From contig JADHYX010000256.1 of assembly GCA_027604685.1 (NCBI GenBank), forward strand, positions 1-31,162: a stretch of DNA of 31,162 nucleotides, given 5' to 3'. Position numbers and translations under genes: made by a program. This document shows positions 10,401-19,866 of the stretch, in pieces; position 1 is the stretch's first letter; each line of letters starts with the position of its first letter. Below the pieces are notes generated by a model, which had not been told where the DNA came from, did not search any database, and worked only from the letters and a program-made list of their open reading frames with translations. The stretch comes from Lobulomyces angularis (Eukaryota; Chytridiomycota; Chytridiomycetes; Lobulomycetales; Lobulomycetaceae).

Positions 10401-13384
10401 AAAATTTTTCTAGAAGACAATTGTCTACAGATCAAGAATCAAGAAACTATTTAGCATCTGTAAATGCTGAATTTACATCAACTTACAATGCAAACAAAGC
10501 AATAACTGGATTATCAATAATGCTGGGTTCTTTAAATTTTGGTCCGTTCGACGAATCGGCATCATCCCTACAACATGATTTGATTTATTTTTTAAATCAA
10601 ATAATTTCTTCTAAAAGTTGGTTTTTAGACTCTGAATCAGGTACTTTTAAGGTTTACAAAATTTCTGAAGTTTTGTTTAATAGCTGCGCAAATTGCGGCA
10701 AGTCTAATTTTTGAATTGATCGGACATGGTAGGAACCTTGATGGTAGCATAAGTGAAGTACTGTTTAATATCCTCAAAACCGTTATTGAAAGCATTAATA
10801 TCACCCCCAGTGGTTGCTATGATACAAGTACTGCAACAAATTTTATTAACACTATTGATTCTATCTTAACATCAATCGTTGTTAACAATATTTCATCTAT
10901 TCCAATTTCTAATGCCTTGACAAAAACACTGACAAAAATTAATGAATGTCAAATGCGCACAATGGCTTGTGGTGAAAATACATTTAATTTTCACGGCCAA
11001 AATGTTAATTTTACATTGGGAAAACTGAATAACGCTCAAAATGAATTTGATCAAAACTTTTGCAACTTTAAAGCTGATAAATTTGATGACAATATCAGTT
11101 GTATCAAATATCAATGTAAAAATTTAAAGATAAACAAAATCTTAGAAACAAAATTTAACGAACAAAGTATCAGGAACTTATCCCTTGTATCAAATGCAGT
11201 ATTGTCAGTTAGATTTCATGATTCAGCCACTGATTTGGAAATTTTTCCGAAGCATAGCTTACTTGGATCATTTAATCTATTGGAGAGTGAAGCCAAAAGT
11301 TTTGAAGATTTAGAAATTATAAATTTTAACTCCGATAACGACTTGAGCAAATTCTATTTAGAGCATAAAAATGTTGAATATCTCACTGTTAAAAATAATT
11401 CTGTACAATTTTTGGCAAAATTAGCTGGATCTTTTTTTTTAGTTAATAAGTTGACACTATCACCGAATTCCCCAGTTACTCAGACAATCGTTTTAAGCTC
11501 TAGCATTGCAATCTCGCCCACAGAAACTGCTATTACTGTAACAGAAAGCAACAATCTTGGCTTTATTGGTGGAGTGGTTGGAAGTGTGCTTACATTTTTT
11601 ATTGCTGTACTGGGGATATTCTTAATTAAAAGAAGCAGAACTAAAAAATTAAAAAAATTAATTGCTTTGAAAGAATTGGATTCTATTAATGAAAACGTAG
11701 TGGTGAACGAAGATATTGAAATCCTGGATAAACCACAGATTAATCAAAAAAGCCAAGATCAAGTAAAATTAGACAATATAGAAAATTCGTTTAACCTCAT
11801 GGAGATTCAAAATGTTATGGATGAAGCGAATAATTCTAATGATCTCAACAACAGTTTCAGCAACGAAAACCTTCTTCCAAACGATAATCTTGACTCTGCA
11901 TGTGGTAGTAGCGAACAAGTTGCAAGTAGGGGACTGCAAGTCGCTACGAAATCACTCAACTTACCTGTTCAAAATCCACGTTTACCCCTATACCTACCTG
12001 TAATGCCTTACTGGATTCATACTGCTTCACCAGAACCAGTTCATCAGGAGTCCAATATCAACCAAGTTGATTTTTCTCCAGAAGCTTTAGGTAATTTTAC
12101 TTTTAATTCTTTTCGTTTAACAAGGAATACTTTTTAAAAGAAAAAACTCAAGAAGTAAAGTCAAATAATTTCCATTTGCGAGAATATGAAAATGGAAAAG
12201 AAAACATACTTACACCTACACCTCCAACCTCGAAAAAGGAAGTTGCCACGACTTCTTTAAGTAGAGCCCAAATGGTTGAGCAGAAATATAGGGAGAAAAA
12301 GAAACAAATTAATCTTACTTCACCGGATGTTCAAAAATCACCAATTGGTATAAGTAGAGACATTCAAAATAATAAGCAAAATGTAGAAAACACAACAGAT
12401 AAGATAGTACAATTAAAGGATACCCAAATATATAACCCAGTTAAAACTTTGTCGGAGACTAAGGTAACTACAGGACCCAGTTGCGAACTTAATGAAAGTG
12501 TGCAAGAAAATCCATCGGATCAATCACATTCTAAAGTTTTAGATAAACGTGGGTCAGAACCCAATGTTGCAAGTGGTGCTAGCAACGCAGTGACAATTGA
12601 TAGGAAATTGAATAATATTACATCAGTCATTGAAAACTTTCAGCCATCAAATGTTGATTCCTCGACTTACAAAAATTCCAAGAAACCAAGTATTGTTAGA
12701 GTTAACTCTAATGCCAAATCAATAAAAAATGAGTTGACCGAAGACGTGCATTTCGATGGGTTGTTTTTCCATATTTCTACTTTAGATTCCGAAATTGAAG
12801 CCTTAAGACAAAAAATAGCAAAGAAGAATAGTATTAAGAAAAAAAAAAAATCATTAATGTCAGGAAGTAATGCTTGTAAAGTTGAGGAGAAAAACAGTTT
12901 AGATACTTCAAAATATAGTGCATCAAGATCAACAAACGAAACAGAGACAGAGACGAAAGACTCTGATTCGAAAGATGCTTTGAAGGAAAAGATTGATGAG
13001 AAAAAAGAAACAGAGAAGTACTTACCGGTGCCAAAAAGGGAAACTATCGCTCCAGAATTGTCACATAATGTTAATAATATGAATAAAGACGAAGAAGCTG
13101 CTGCGAATTTGAATAATTTTGATTTAAAACGTTATGAAGAGGAGTTAGTAGATCGAAAAAGAAAAAAGCTAGAAAAATACAAAAATTTTAGTGAAGTTTC
13201 GATATCAGGATTAGAAAGGTCCAATTCTGACATCCTAAGTAGCCATGAAGACTTCGATAGCAGTAAGATAAGGGAAGAGAGGATCAGAGCACTTAAAACG
13301 GTTAATTGCGAAGAAAAGCCAAAACTCAACAACATTTATTTGAAGGGAAAAAGTGATACAGTAAAAGTTGAAGATGTTGACTAG
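4418..13384 (+). CDS. Giant single-pass surface protein with Ser/Thr stalk, IPT-like and REJ regions
   Basis: Eleven exons: 4418-4457, 4511-5065, 5107-6414, 6463-7548, 7592-8567, 8618-8723, 8781-9273, 9326-9871, 9918-10640, 10684-12090, 12141-13384, giving 2,827 residues. The start is chosen because exons 1-2 join into a signal peptide (MKKKKLSLLFHCLAIQSLVS). Residues 22-1000 are a Ser/Thr-rich, probably O-glycosylated stalk. Residues 1010-1200 contain IPT-like stretches. Residues 1204-1760 form a REJ-type region with PKVTQAIFSDTGSSIIVKF, NAPQKISSC, VYGSGGRIWRKVSISV and SGGLCSL, as in chytrid REJ proteins. A single membrane span (about 2236-2259) is followed by RSRTKKLKK and a 567-residue charged, partly coiled-coil tail. 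No GPS cleavage motif is visible. Its job is probably adhesion, recognition or wall sensing; this is inference. The exon 9/10 junction was picked because it restores a clean frame. Confidence 0.85.
6516..7175 (+). repeat. Five tandem 132-base (44-residue) repeats in the REJ protein stalk
   Basis: Copies lie at 6516-6647, 6648-6779, 6780-6911, 6912-7043 and 7044-7175, all in exon 4 and exactly in frame. The copies at 6780 and 6912 are the most alike: both contain SSEFT, STNINEL and YPTLTSE in register. The outer copies are diverged but keep ETSxxF at the start and LSSxx near the middle. A fragment of a sixth unit (ETTSATIPV) follows. This points to duplication of one module inside the stalk. 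Confidence 0.85.
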
Positions 13385-13731
13385 TTTAATTAGCTTAGAT
13401 TTTGTGATATTAAAAAATACTTCTGTCTGATTTTCAATATCATTTTTTTTCCATTTATTTAACAGAAATATATATTTTTTATTGCATTTTAAATTTAATG
13501 TTATTTTTTGTGGGATAACATTTCATTTCCACTACACAATTAATTGAAGTTGATGCTCAATAGACCTTCCTTTTGGTGAAGATATTGGCTAAAACAAAGG
13601 AGAAGTATGCACTCGTTGAACTTTCTACATTTATTTTTCCTTTACATTCTTTATCTTAAATAATACAATTATAACACCAAAAATAGCACTAGCTTTTCCA
13701 TAATTATCCATATATAATATATCGCTACTTT
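13385..13731. other. Convergent 3' intergenic spacer, 347 bases
   Basis: The spacer lies between the TAG of the REJ gene and the TAA of the small membrane protein gene on the other strand. I see only AT-rich sequence that could hold both polyadenylation regions. Confidence 0.6.
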
Positions 13732-14598
13732 TTATTCAATCAAATTATTCAACAATTTTATGGAGCTATAGAACAAACTTCCAAATTTTATAACTTCTAA
13801 AGCGATATAACCTAAAAAAAAATCCCTGCATGAGTAGTGAGTAATATATAATAATTGCAAATATATAATTCTTTTAAAAAAATGTAATACTAAAGTGAAA
13901 AGCAGACGTAGGTAAGATCTCTTTTGTGACAATCGTGATTTCTGATCTTTTTCGTAATACTGGAGTTATTAAAAATATCTGCGGTATTAGTAGAATAGGT
14001 GCTAAAAGTTCCAGATGCCCAATAAAGCAGCCTCTGTTAAATACAGAAAAGCTGGTAATTAATGTTGCAAAAGTTAATTCCAAAATTCTCAAACCGCTGA
14101 ACACGTGCCTACCAATATCAGGCCCTATTATTTTGTTAGCTTAAAAAAAAAAATAAAAACATCTCAAACCTAAATGTTTATTTTTTTTTAAACTTGGAGC
14201 TTGAAATTTAACCCAACTCTCCCTAATAAAAAAAATCAAAACAAAATTTAAACTTAATAAATGAACTATTGAAGTGCTTTACATAAAAGATACACCAACA
14301 AGTGCACCAAGCCAAATCAAACTTTAAAAAAAAAAATTTAATGAGCAAAATTAACTTAATTCTGAAAATTGTTAATTTAGAAATAATATTTTATTCAAAA
14401 AAGTTGTATTAGCTCACCATACCTTGCAAAAAGGGAAGTTCCTAAGATCTTTTTTTTTTCTGAAAAGTTTACCACTTTTTGTAAAATGGCAACTGGTGCT
14501 GCATTAAAGGCAATTACTTTATACGGTGTAGAACTTGATAATAAGAATTTGGAAATTCTATTATTAACCTCTTCTTTCTCTGAACTAGGTTTTACCAT
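13732..14598 (-). CDS. Small multi-pass membrane protein of a bacterial-like family
   Basis: Five exons (14423-14598, 14283-14321, 14170-14222, 13891-14139, 13732-13811) give 198 residues. The join produces motifs I recognise from a family of small bacterial integral membrane proteins: WLGALVGVSFMESWVKFQAP, IGRHVFSGLRILE, LPTSAFHFSYIALEVIK. That exons in different frames splice into one continuous motif series is the main support for the model. Four hydrophobic segments are visible: SLIWLGALVGVSF, the stretch after GRHVF, HLELLAPILLIPQIFLITPV, and IALEVIKFGSLFYSSIKLL. The first 58 residues are a polar, basic extension that could be an organelle-targeting sequence. Intron 3 is only 30 bases. 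The function is unknown. It ends convergently with the REJ gene and lies downstream of the complex III gene on the same strand. Confidence 0.75.
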
Positions 14599-14744
14599 AA
14601 GATTATTCAATTGATAAATTTTTTTAAAAATTTTTTTTTTTAATAAATAAAAACATTCATTATTATAGTGACAACAATATCTTTCCTGGGATGCAAAAAA
14701 TAATTTTAATAATTCTTCTAAAAATACAAATTCATCAAAAATTT

Positions 14745-16403
14745 TTATAGTTTTAAATCTTCATAATATGGAAGCAAAGCGGATTTTCCATATGATACTA
14801 CACTAGGCTTATTTTTTACTAAGGTTTTAGCAAGCTTGAAGAAAAGAGTTAGTGAGTGAAAAATGTTATTAGATTACCGAAATTAAATCTTCACTGGTAA
14901 CTTTGGAAACATCTTCAAGCAAATCGGCAAATTTAGGAAACGTTCCTGTAGATAAAACTTTCACTGCCATGTCATGTACCTTAGTTTCTCTTGTCACTCC
15001 AACCTCTGAATCAACAATAACAGTATTTTTAGCTCTAGCAACACTGATGTCACTAAATCCTGTTCCGTTAGCTACACTTTTTAAAACATCCACTGCTTTT
15101 TGAGCAACTTGTTTCACATCAGAAGCTGTACCTTTTATATAAAGACCAAACAAACCGGCATCGGTATATGCTGAATTAAAGGCTGAAACTGAAGTGTGAG
15201 CCGTTGCAGCAGCGGATAATAAACTCGACGAGCCACTGAGAGATCCCCAACTAACCCTTCTGGATCCATCCAATAATGCACGTAGTACCAAGGAGGCCGC
15301 GTATTCTTTACTATTAAAACTAGCTGATGGAAATGCAATGGCAAAATGAGCTTCACTGCTACCACTATTGAATCTTTCCTCACCACCATAATATTTTGTT
15401 GCTTTTGTCTGACCTAAAAATTTAGGTTTTAATGTAAAATTTTTTAAAGAATCCTCTACTAATTGGGATAACTCTTTTTGATTTACTCCTGAACCAACAA
15501 CAGCAAAGTTGTCAGCCGTAAAATGTTCATTTGTAAACTCAGCTAAATGCGATCTTTTTAGATTGTGTATTGTTTCAGTTGGGGCAAAAATTGAATTTCC
15601 CAACCCAGATCTAAATGCAACTCTATGCAAAGAATTTGCAACCAATACAGATGGGACATGTAAGGCAGCTTCAGTTTCTTCAATAACTAAATTTCTAGTG
15701 TCTAAAAATTCATATGGTTCAAATGCATTATTGAGGACATTATTAATTAATAATGGAACAGCGTCAACACTATAAGGCTATTAAATAATATCAATTTCGT
15801 TTAATACTAACAGATCATCTCTTAAAAAATCAGTTGCTACTATTAAACTTTCACGAGTGTGCGAGGTATAAAGGGAGTTTCCTCGCAATTCGGCTTCACG
15901 AATAGTGCGAACAATGTTGTCACCCTTGATGTTCTAAAAACAAATACAAATTAGCTGCAACATAATACAAAAACTTACTCTAATTAAAGTATTTTTTAAA
16001 AAATGGGCAACACCAGGAAAATTTAAGTCTTCGTTACGTGAACCAGCATTTATAACCACTGCTAAAGTTGATACTGGACCAAGATCATCCTGTGTAGCAA
16101 CTAGAAAATAAAATGTTTAAGTAACAATTAAAGTAAAAGTAATCAGATGAAACTGTATGAAATTTTACTTTTGACTCCAGAATTTGATTGTGAAACCGAA
16201 CTAACAACATGAGGGGAGGCTTTTGGTTGTTCACCTAAAATTATTATATTGAGTGATATATTAATTTTCAAGATAAGATCAAGAAAAATTTCCTCAAGAA
16301 CTCAAAAATGTGAAAAATTGAATTTACCTTTCCTAGTATACAAAATAGGATTTGAAGCAACAGCGTAAGAACGAGTGAACGATTTATTTACGACTCTGAG
16401 CAT
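14745..16403 (-). CDS. QCR2: Cytochrome bc1 complex core protein 2, mitochondrial
   Basis: Six exons (16328-16403, 16169-16234, 15979-16100, 15808-15933, 14878-15777, 14745-14834) give 459 residues, the usual size. The protein is a matrix-side structural subunit of respiratory complex III in the M16 (mitochondrial processing peptidase) fold. The N-terminus MLRVVNKSFTRSYAVA is an Arg/Ser-rich presequence. Family blocks follow: LAVVINAGSRNED, FPGVAHFLKNTL, LYTSHTRESLIVATDFLRDD, NLVIEETEAA, FRSGLGNSIF, and a C-terminus with KPSVVSYGKSALLPY. The zinc-binding HxxEH of active M16 peptidases is replaced by HFLKN, as expected for core 2 rather than the beta processing peptidase. The intron at 15778-15807 is only 30 bases but is needed to remove an in-frame TAA and restore the block after FLRDD. 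Confidence 0.93.
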
Positions 16404-16502
16404 TAAATTTAAAAAAATTAAAAAAACTTGGACAAAATGGAAATAAATCAAATAAAGATTTGTATTTTTTTATTCGTATTTTTTTTTTTTTTTTTTAAGT
16501 TA

Positions 16503-16513
16503 GGTGTGACAGT
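16503..16513. promoter_or_regulatory. Shared upstream word GGTGTGACAGT (copy 1)
   Basis: This 11-base word lies 100 bases upstream of the complex III gene start. The same word in the same orientation occurs 55 bases upstream of the EHD gene start. TGACAG is the core of TALE-type homeodomain sites. A regulatory role is inferred from position only. Confidence 0.3.
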
Positions 16514-16767
16514 TTTCATCGTGAAGAAATATTCATCTGTTTGAAAATGTTGTGCAGTTAAATTACGATAATAATATTAATTTAGTTGGAGAGATTCTAA
16601 ATGTCTGCTCTTTTTACAGCAACACGCGATGCATGGTGAGTGAATGATGGACCAGCTGATTCTAACTCAGAGTTTCAACGAGTAAGACGCAGCAAAGAAA
16701 CTACTTTGCTAGTAAAATACATTTAAAAAAAAAAACTATTTTTTTTGGTACAATAAAAATGAGTTTT

Positions 16768-16782
16768 TATCCTAGTAGGATA
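16768..16782. repeat. Perfect inverted repeat TATCCTA-G-TAGGATA
   Basis: Seven-base arms with a one-base centre, including the TAGGAT word that recurs four more times downstream. The geometry suits a dimeric DNA-binding protein better than an RNA hairpin. Confidence 0.6.
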
Positions 16783-16972
16783 CATTCAAAATCAAGTACT
16801 GTTTTAGTCTATTATAGCAGAAAAAACTATGCTGTTTATTTCTTAGGATTAAACTGAACAAATTCAAGAATTTTTTATAAAGCAGCATTTTATCATGAGT
16901 TTTACTTGTGATGAGATTGATGAGATATCTACAGAGACATTTCCTTCAATAAAGTTATATTAATTGTATATT

Positions 16973-17006
16973 AGGTTATACATAAGTATGGGGAAGGATA
17001 TAACCT
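16973..17006. repeat. Inverted repeat AGGTTATA / TATAACCT
   Basis: Perfect 8-base arms at 16973-16980 and 16999-17006 surround an 18-base loop. Alone it is a weak stem, but it is one of four inverted repeats within about 440 bases. Confidence 0.5.
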
Positions 17007-17105
17007 TATTAAAAATTGATGTTGATACATTCATCAAATACAAAGATATTTCCAAAGAATAGATCAATTACAACTAGGATCAGCATGTATCATTGTAGTA
17101 GGATC

Positions 17106-17123
17106 CATATTGAAATCAATATG
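17106..17123. repeat. Inverted repeat CATATTGA-AA-TCAATATG
   Basis: Perfect 8-base arms with a 2-base centre, overlapping the end of a TAGGATCC word. The short centre again suits a protein-binding palindrome. Confidence 0.6.
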
Positions 17124-17196
17124 ATATAAATCACCTTTTCATCGAATAGGAAATATAATTAATGACTAGTATTTATAGTTATGAAGTAGGATATTA

Positions 17197-17209
17197 CCAT
17201 GTCCCATGG
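17197..17209. repeat. Inverted repeat CCATG-TCC-CATGG
   Basis: Five-base arms around a 3-base centre, five bases after the last TAGGAT word and 213 bases before the Tbf1-like start codon. Confidence 0.45.
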
Positions 17210-17421
17210 AGTAGGACAAGCCCTCATCAAAAAAAAACCTAAAAACCTATGGAAACAAAAAAAAGCTGCTCTGCTGCAGCCAGAATTGTACACTTGATGC
17301 TCTTCCTTTGCTGGAGCTCAAGTAACTGAAACTGAATTCTTCCTCTCAACCTCTAGGTCTTGTGTAACTTGTAAAATTTTTTAAGTTTTTTTTTTTTTTC
17401 CAAAAATCGTTGCTATAAAAA

Positions 17422-19714
17422 ATGACAGAAACTACAACGCAACGAAAAACTCGATCTCAAACTCAGGAAGGTATCTACTCTTTCTTCGTCTTACTTATAT
17501 TTCCTAAAACTTTTAATTTTTCTAATTCTCTGAGTAGATAAAAACCCTAACCCTAAACTAAGTCCTAAAAAGACCATAACTGCTGTTAGAAAAAGAGGAA
17601 AAAAATTTGAACTACAGGAAGAAAACGAACTAAATAACCCAATTTTGGAACCCATCGCCCCTCGTATAAAAAAAAAGCAAAAAACATATGATTCTGTAGA
17701 AATGATTGAGGACAGTGTGAATACTATTATTTACCAAGGCTCTGAAGGACGTACTATAAGTCAGGATATAGAAGAAAATCATGGATTGAATGGTTTATAT
17801 TTTTTTTTTCTCATAACTTTTAAAATTGTTTCAAGTGTCCATCTTAAATAACGGACAACTTTCCCCCAGATTAAGAGCGAGGCTAGATCAATATTTAGAG
17901 AAATTAACTAAAACTGTTTGTGAAGCCGTTGGAATAGATACCACAGGCGCTGAATTGAAAGGCGAACCAGACCCAAATGATAGAATTGCTATTGAAAGTA
18001 CAATAATAATTAATTTTTAGTTAACTTATTCTTTTCTTTTTTAGCTGACGAAATTTATCAGTCTATAAAGCAACAAGATTTGGATTCCAGTAAATATTCC
18101 ACCTTAACAAAATTTTTTGAGTTGATGGAGCTTGTTCAATCTGCTGAAGAGCTATTTACATTCGCCGAAACTGATGATAACTCAAAACATAGAGAAGCAG
18201 ACATTAAAACTCAAGAGTTGGAACGAGCATTGAAAATCTTAGAAGGTTTAGCACTTATTACAGACAATTTAGAAGATGAAGGTTATTTTAGAGCCACTGC
18301 TGATTTGTTAACTTTGGTATTATTGAAACCAGATTCAACTTATTATTTTTAGATCTGCATTAGTAAAAAATTTAGTTTAAGTGAGGCTGAAGCAATGAAG
18401 GAAGCCTTGAAATTGTTTAGTAGTGAAATTACTAGCGCTACTGATCATCAAAAAATTGCTATAGTTTCACGACGCCAGAGTGAGGTAAATTTTAATTTGC
18501 AGTATCAATTTTTTTTTATCAATTTACCACAATGATTCATATATTACATTTTATCAAATTTTTTGTTAATGTCAATTATATTTTGTAGTTTGCACAAAAT
18601 GTTAAAACTCTTACCACGAACTTTAGTTTCGAAGATTTATCAAATAATTTGGTAATATCTGTAAGAAGCATGTTAGTAGATGTATTAGGGTTTGATGATT
18701 TCGATCACAATATTCATGCCCCTAAAGCTTTTTTTACGCACCAAACCGCGCAGTTAAATGCTGAAGAGGAGTAAGTAAACAAATTTTTCAACAAAAGTAA
18801 CCTTTTTTATAAGACTTCAACTAATGGAAGTAACTAGTAATTTATTGAACACTCCTTCGGAATCGTTATCGCATCTGCGTCATACTCAACAAAAGGGAAA
18901 AGGAAGGGCAAAACAACATGAATTTGACAATTCCACTGATTCTCAGCAATCTCAAAATCCTTTTGGACGATTACCACAAGCTCCGCAACTTTTTAATGCA
19001 GAAAGTATTCATCAATATCAATATTACCAGCATCCGTTTTCTGACACTAATAATCAATTTCTTGGCTATGGAATGTATCAAGATCCAACTATGTTACAAA
19101 ATGCTACTTATTTAAATCAAACGCCAAGAAATTATGGTGAGGGCGATTCTTTTACTGACTCACCAACTGCTAGAACTACTGCGCGAAGGCAAGGTAGAAA
19201 TGGGGACGTTGGTGTGAATGGCTTAGACGACAGTGGAGATTTAAGCGATATTGAGGAAGATCAAATCGTTATACCCGATTATCAAACTCGTCAGTTAGAA
19301 CCACCTAAGAAAAATAGCGCTGGACGTGGACACGGTAATTTTTTAAGTGTTCTTTTTTATAAAATTATTTTTTTTATTTCTTAAGGTGCCTGGACACCGG
19401 AACAAATCCGAGTTCTTGAAAAAGCCATTAGAAAACATGGAACACATTGGGCCGAAATTGAGCGAAATTATAGATTGCAGCTGGGAAATAGGGGGCAGTT
19501 ATCCATTAAAGATAAAGCAAGAAATGAAATTAAAAGAAGGACGAATAATAGTTTACCCCTGGGTTTTTTCCATAAAGCATTAAGCAGCAGACATTTAAGT
19601 CCTTTTTCAGCTGTAAATCAAGGTCGGGCAGGGAGCCAGACGGTGAATACAGCATCTCCTTTATCAAATAATATGGTTTCTCAAGAACACGAGGATGAAG
19701 ATGATAATGTATAA
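17422..19714 (+). CDS. TBF1: Telomere-repeat factor, TRF/Tbf1-Taz1 family (TRFH-like plus Myb/telobox)
   Basis: Eight exons (17422-17470, 17538-17792, 17836-17997, 18045-18316, 18353-18484, 18589-18770, 18814-19334, 19386-19714) give 633 residues. The last exon encodes a single C-terminal Myb domain at about 525-576: AWTPEQIRVLEKAIRKHG, HWAEIERNY, then LSIKDKARNEIKRR. That last block is the telobox, with Ala where many TRFs have Trp (KDKxRN), as in fungal Tbf1/Taz1. Residues 115-320 are helical (RLRARLDQYLEKL, FELMELVQSAEELF, ELERALKILEGLALI), fitting the TRFH dimerisation domain. Between them lies a Gln/Asn/Ser-rich linker. It probably binds TTAGGG-type DNA at telomeres and/or promoters. Coding exon 2 contains two CCCTAA repeats, so self-regulation is plausible. 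Intron 4 is 36 bases. Confidence 0.85.
17543..17556 (+). promoter_or_regulatory. Telomere-type repeat inside the Tbf1-like gene (AACCCTAACCCTAA)
   Basis: Two and a third perfect telomeric units, beginning six bases after the intron 1 acceptor and about 120 bases after the start codon. They are read in frame as N-P-N-P. The sequence contains the AACCCTAA form of the known fungal Tbf1 site (ARCCCTAA), so the gene product may bind its own gene. It is the only tandem CCCTAA I found in the window. Confidence 0.6.
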
Positions 19715-19866
19715 ATTAGTAGTTTTTAATTGTATTTAAGTAATTTGGAATTTTCAGTTTCTCTTAATGGATTTTTTTTTTCTTTCTTATAATTATATCA
19801 TAATATTTGGGAATTTGAAATTAATGAAAAATTAAAAATTCATTTAGCTTTAATTTTAATTTTCAT

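Larger units (their letters stand above)
16404..17421. other. Divergent intergenic region with clustered inverted repeats, 1,018 bases
   Basis: No convincing gene lies between the divergent complex III and Tbf1-like genes. It holds a poly-T tract near 16483-16497, five exact TAGGAT words on the + strand (16776, 16844, 17075, 17099, 17187), several perfect inverted repeats listed separately, and the palindrome GCTGCAGC at 17273-17280. An exon-like start at 16601 followed by GTGAGT at 16636 is discussed under findings. A structured non-coding RNA or an extended regulatory region are both possible. Confidence 0.5.

Noticed and set aside
10641..10750. Frameshift or a break between two genes in the REJ protein
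   Set aside because: A normal 43-base intron (10641-10683) with a TCAG|GTACTT donor and TTTAATAG acceptor restores one frame, so no break is needed.
12141..13384. Separate plus-strand gene for the charged C-terminal region
   Set aside because: No ATG with upstream context at its start, and a 50-base phase-1 intron joins it cleanly to the REJ protein exon.
13926..14144. Plus-strand open frame opposite the small membrane protein gene
   Set aside because: It is antisense to exon 4 of the minus-strand gene, whose spliced product carries a coherent motif series.
15509..15775. Plus-strand open frame opposite the complex III gene
   Set aside because: Antisense shadow of exon 5 of the core 2 subunit.
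16931..16937. ACAGAGA heptamer, as in U6 snRNA
   Set aside because: The conserved U6 sequence that should follow is missing, as is any U6-like stem or 3' T tract at the right distance.
17541..17560. Chromosome end or interstitial telomere tract
   Set aside because: Only just over two repeat units, in frame within an exon and flanked by genes on both sides.
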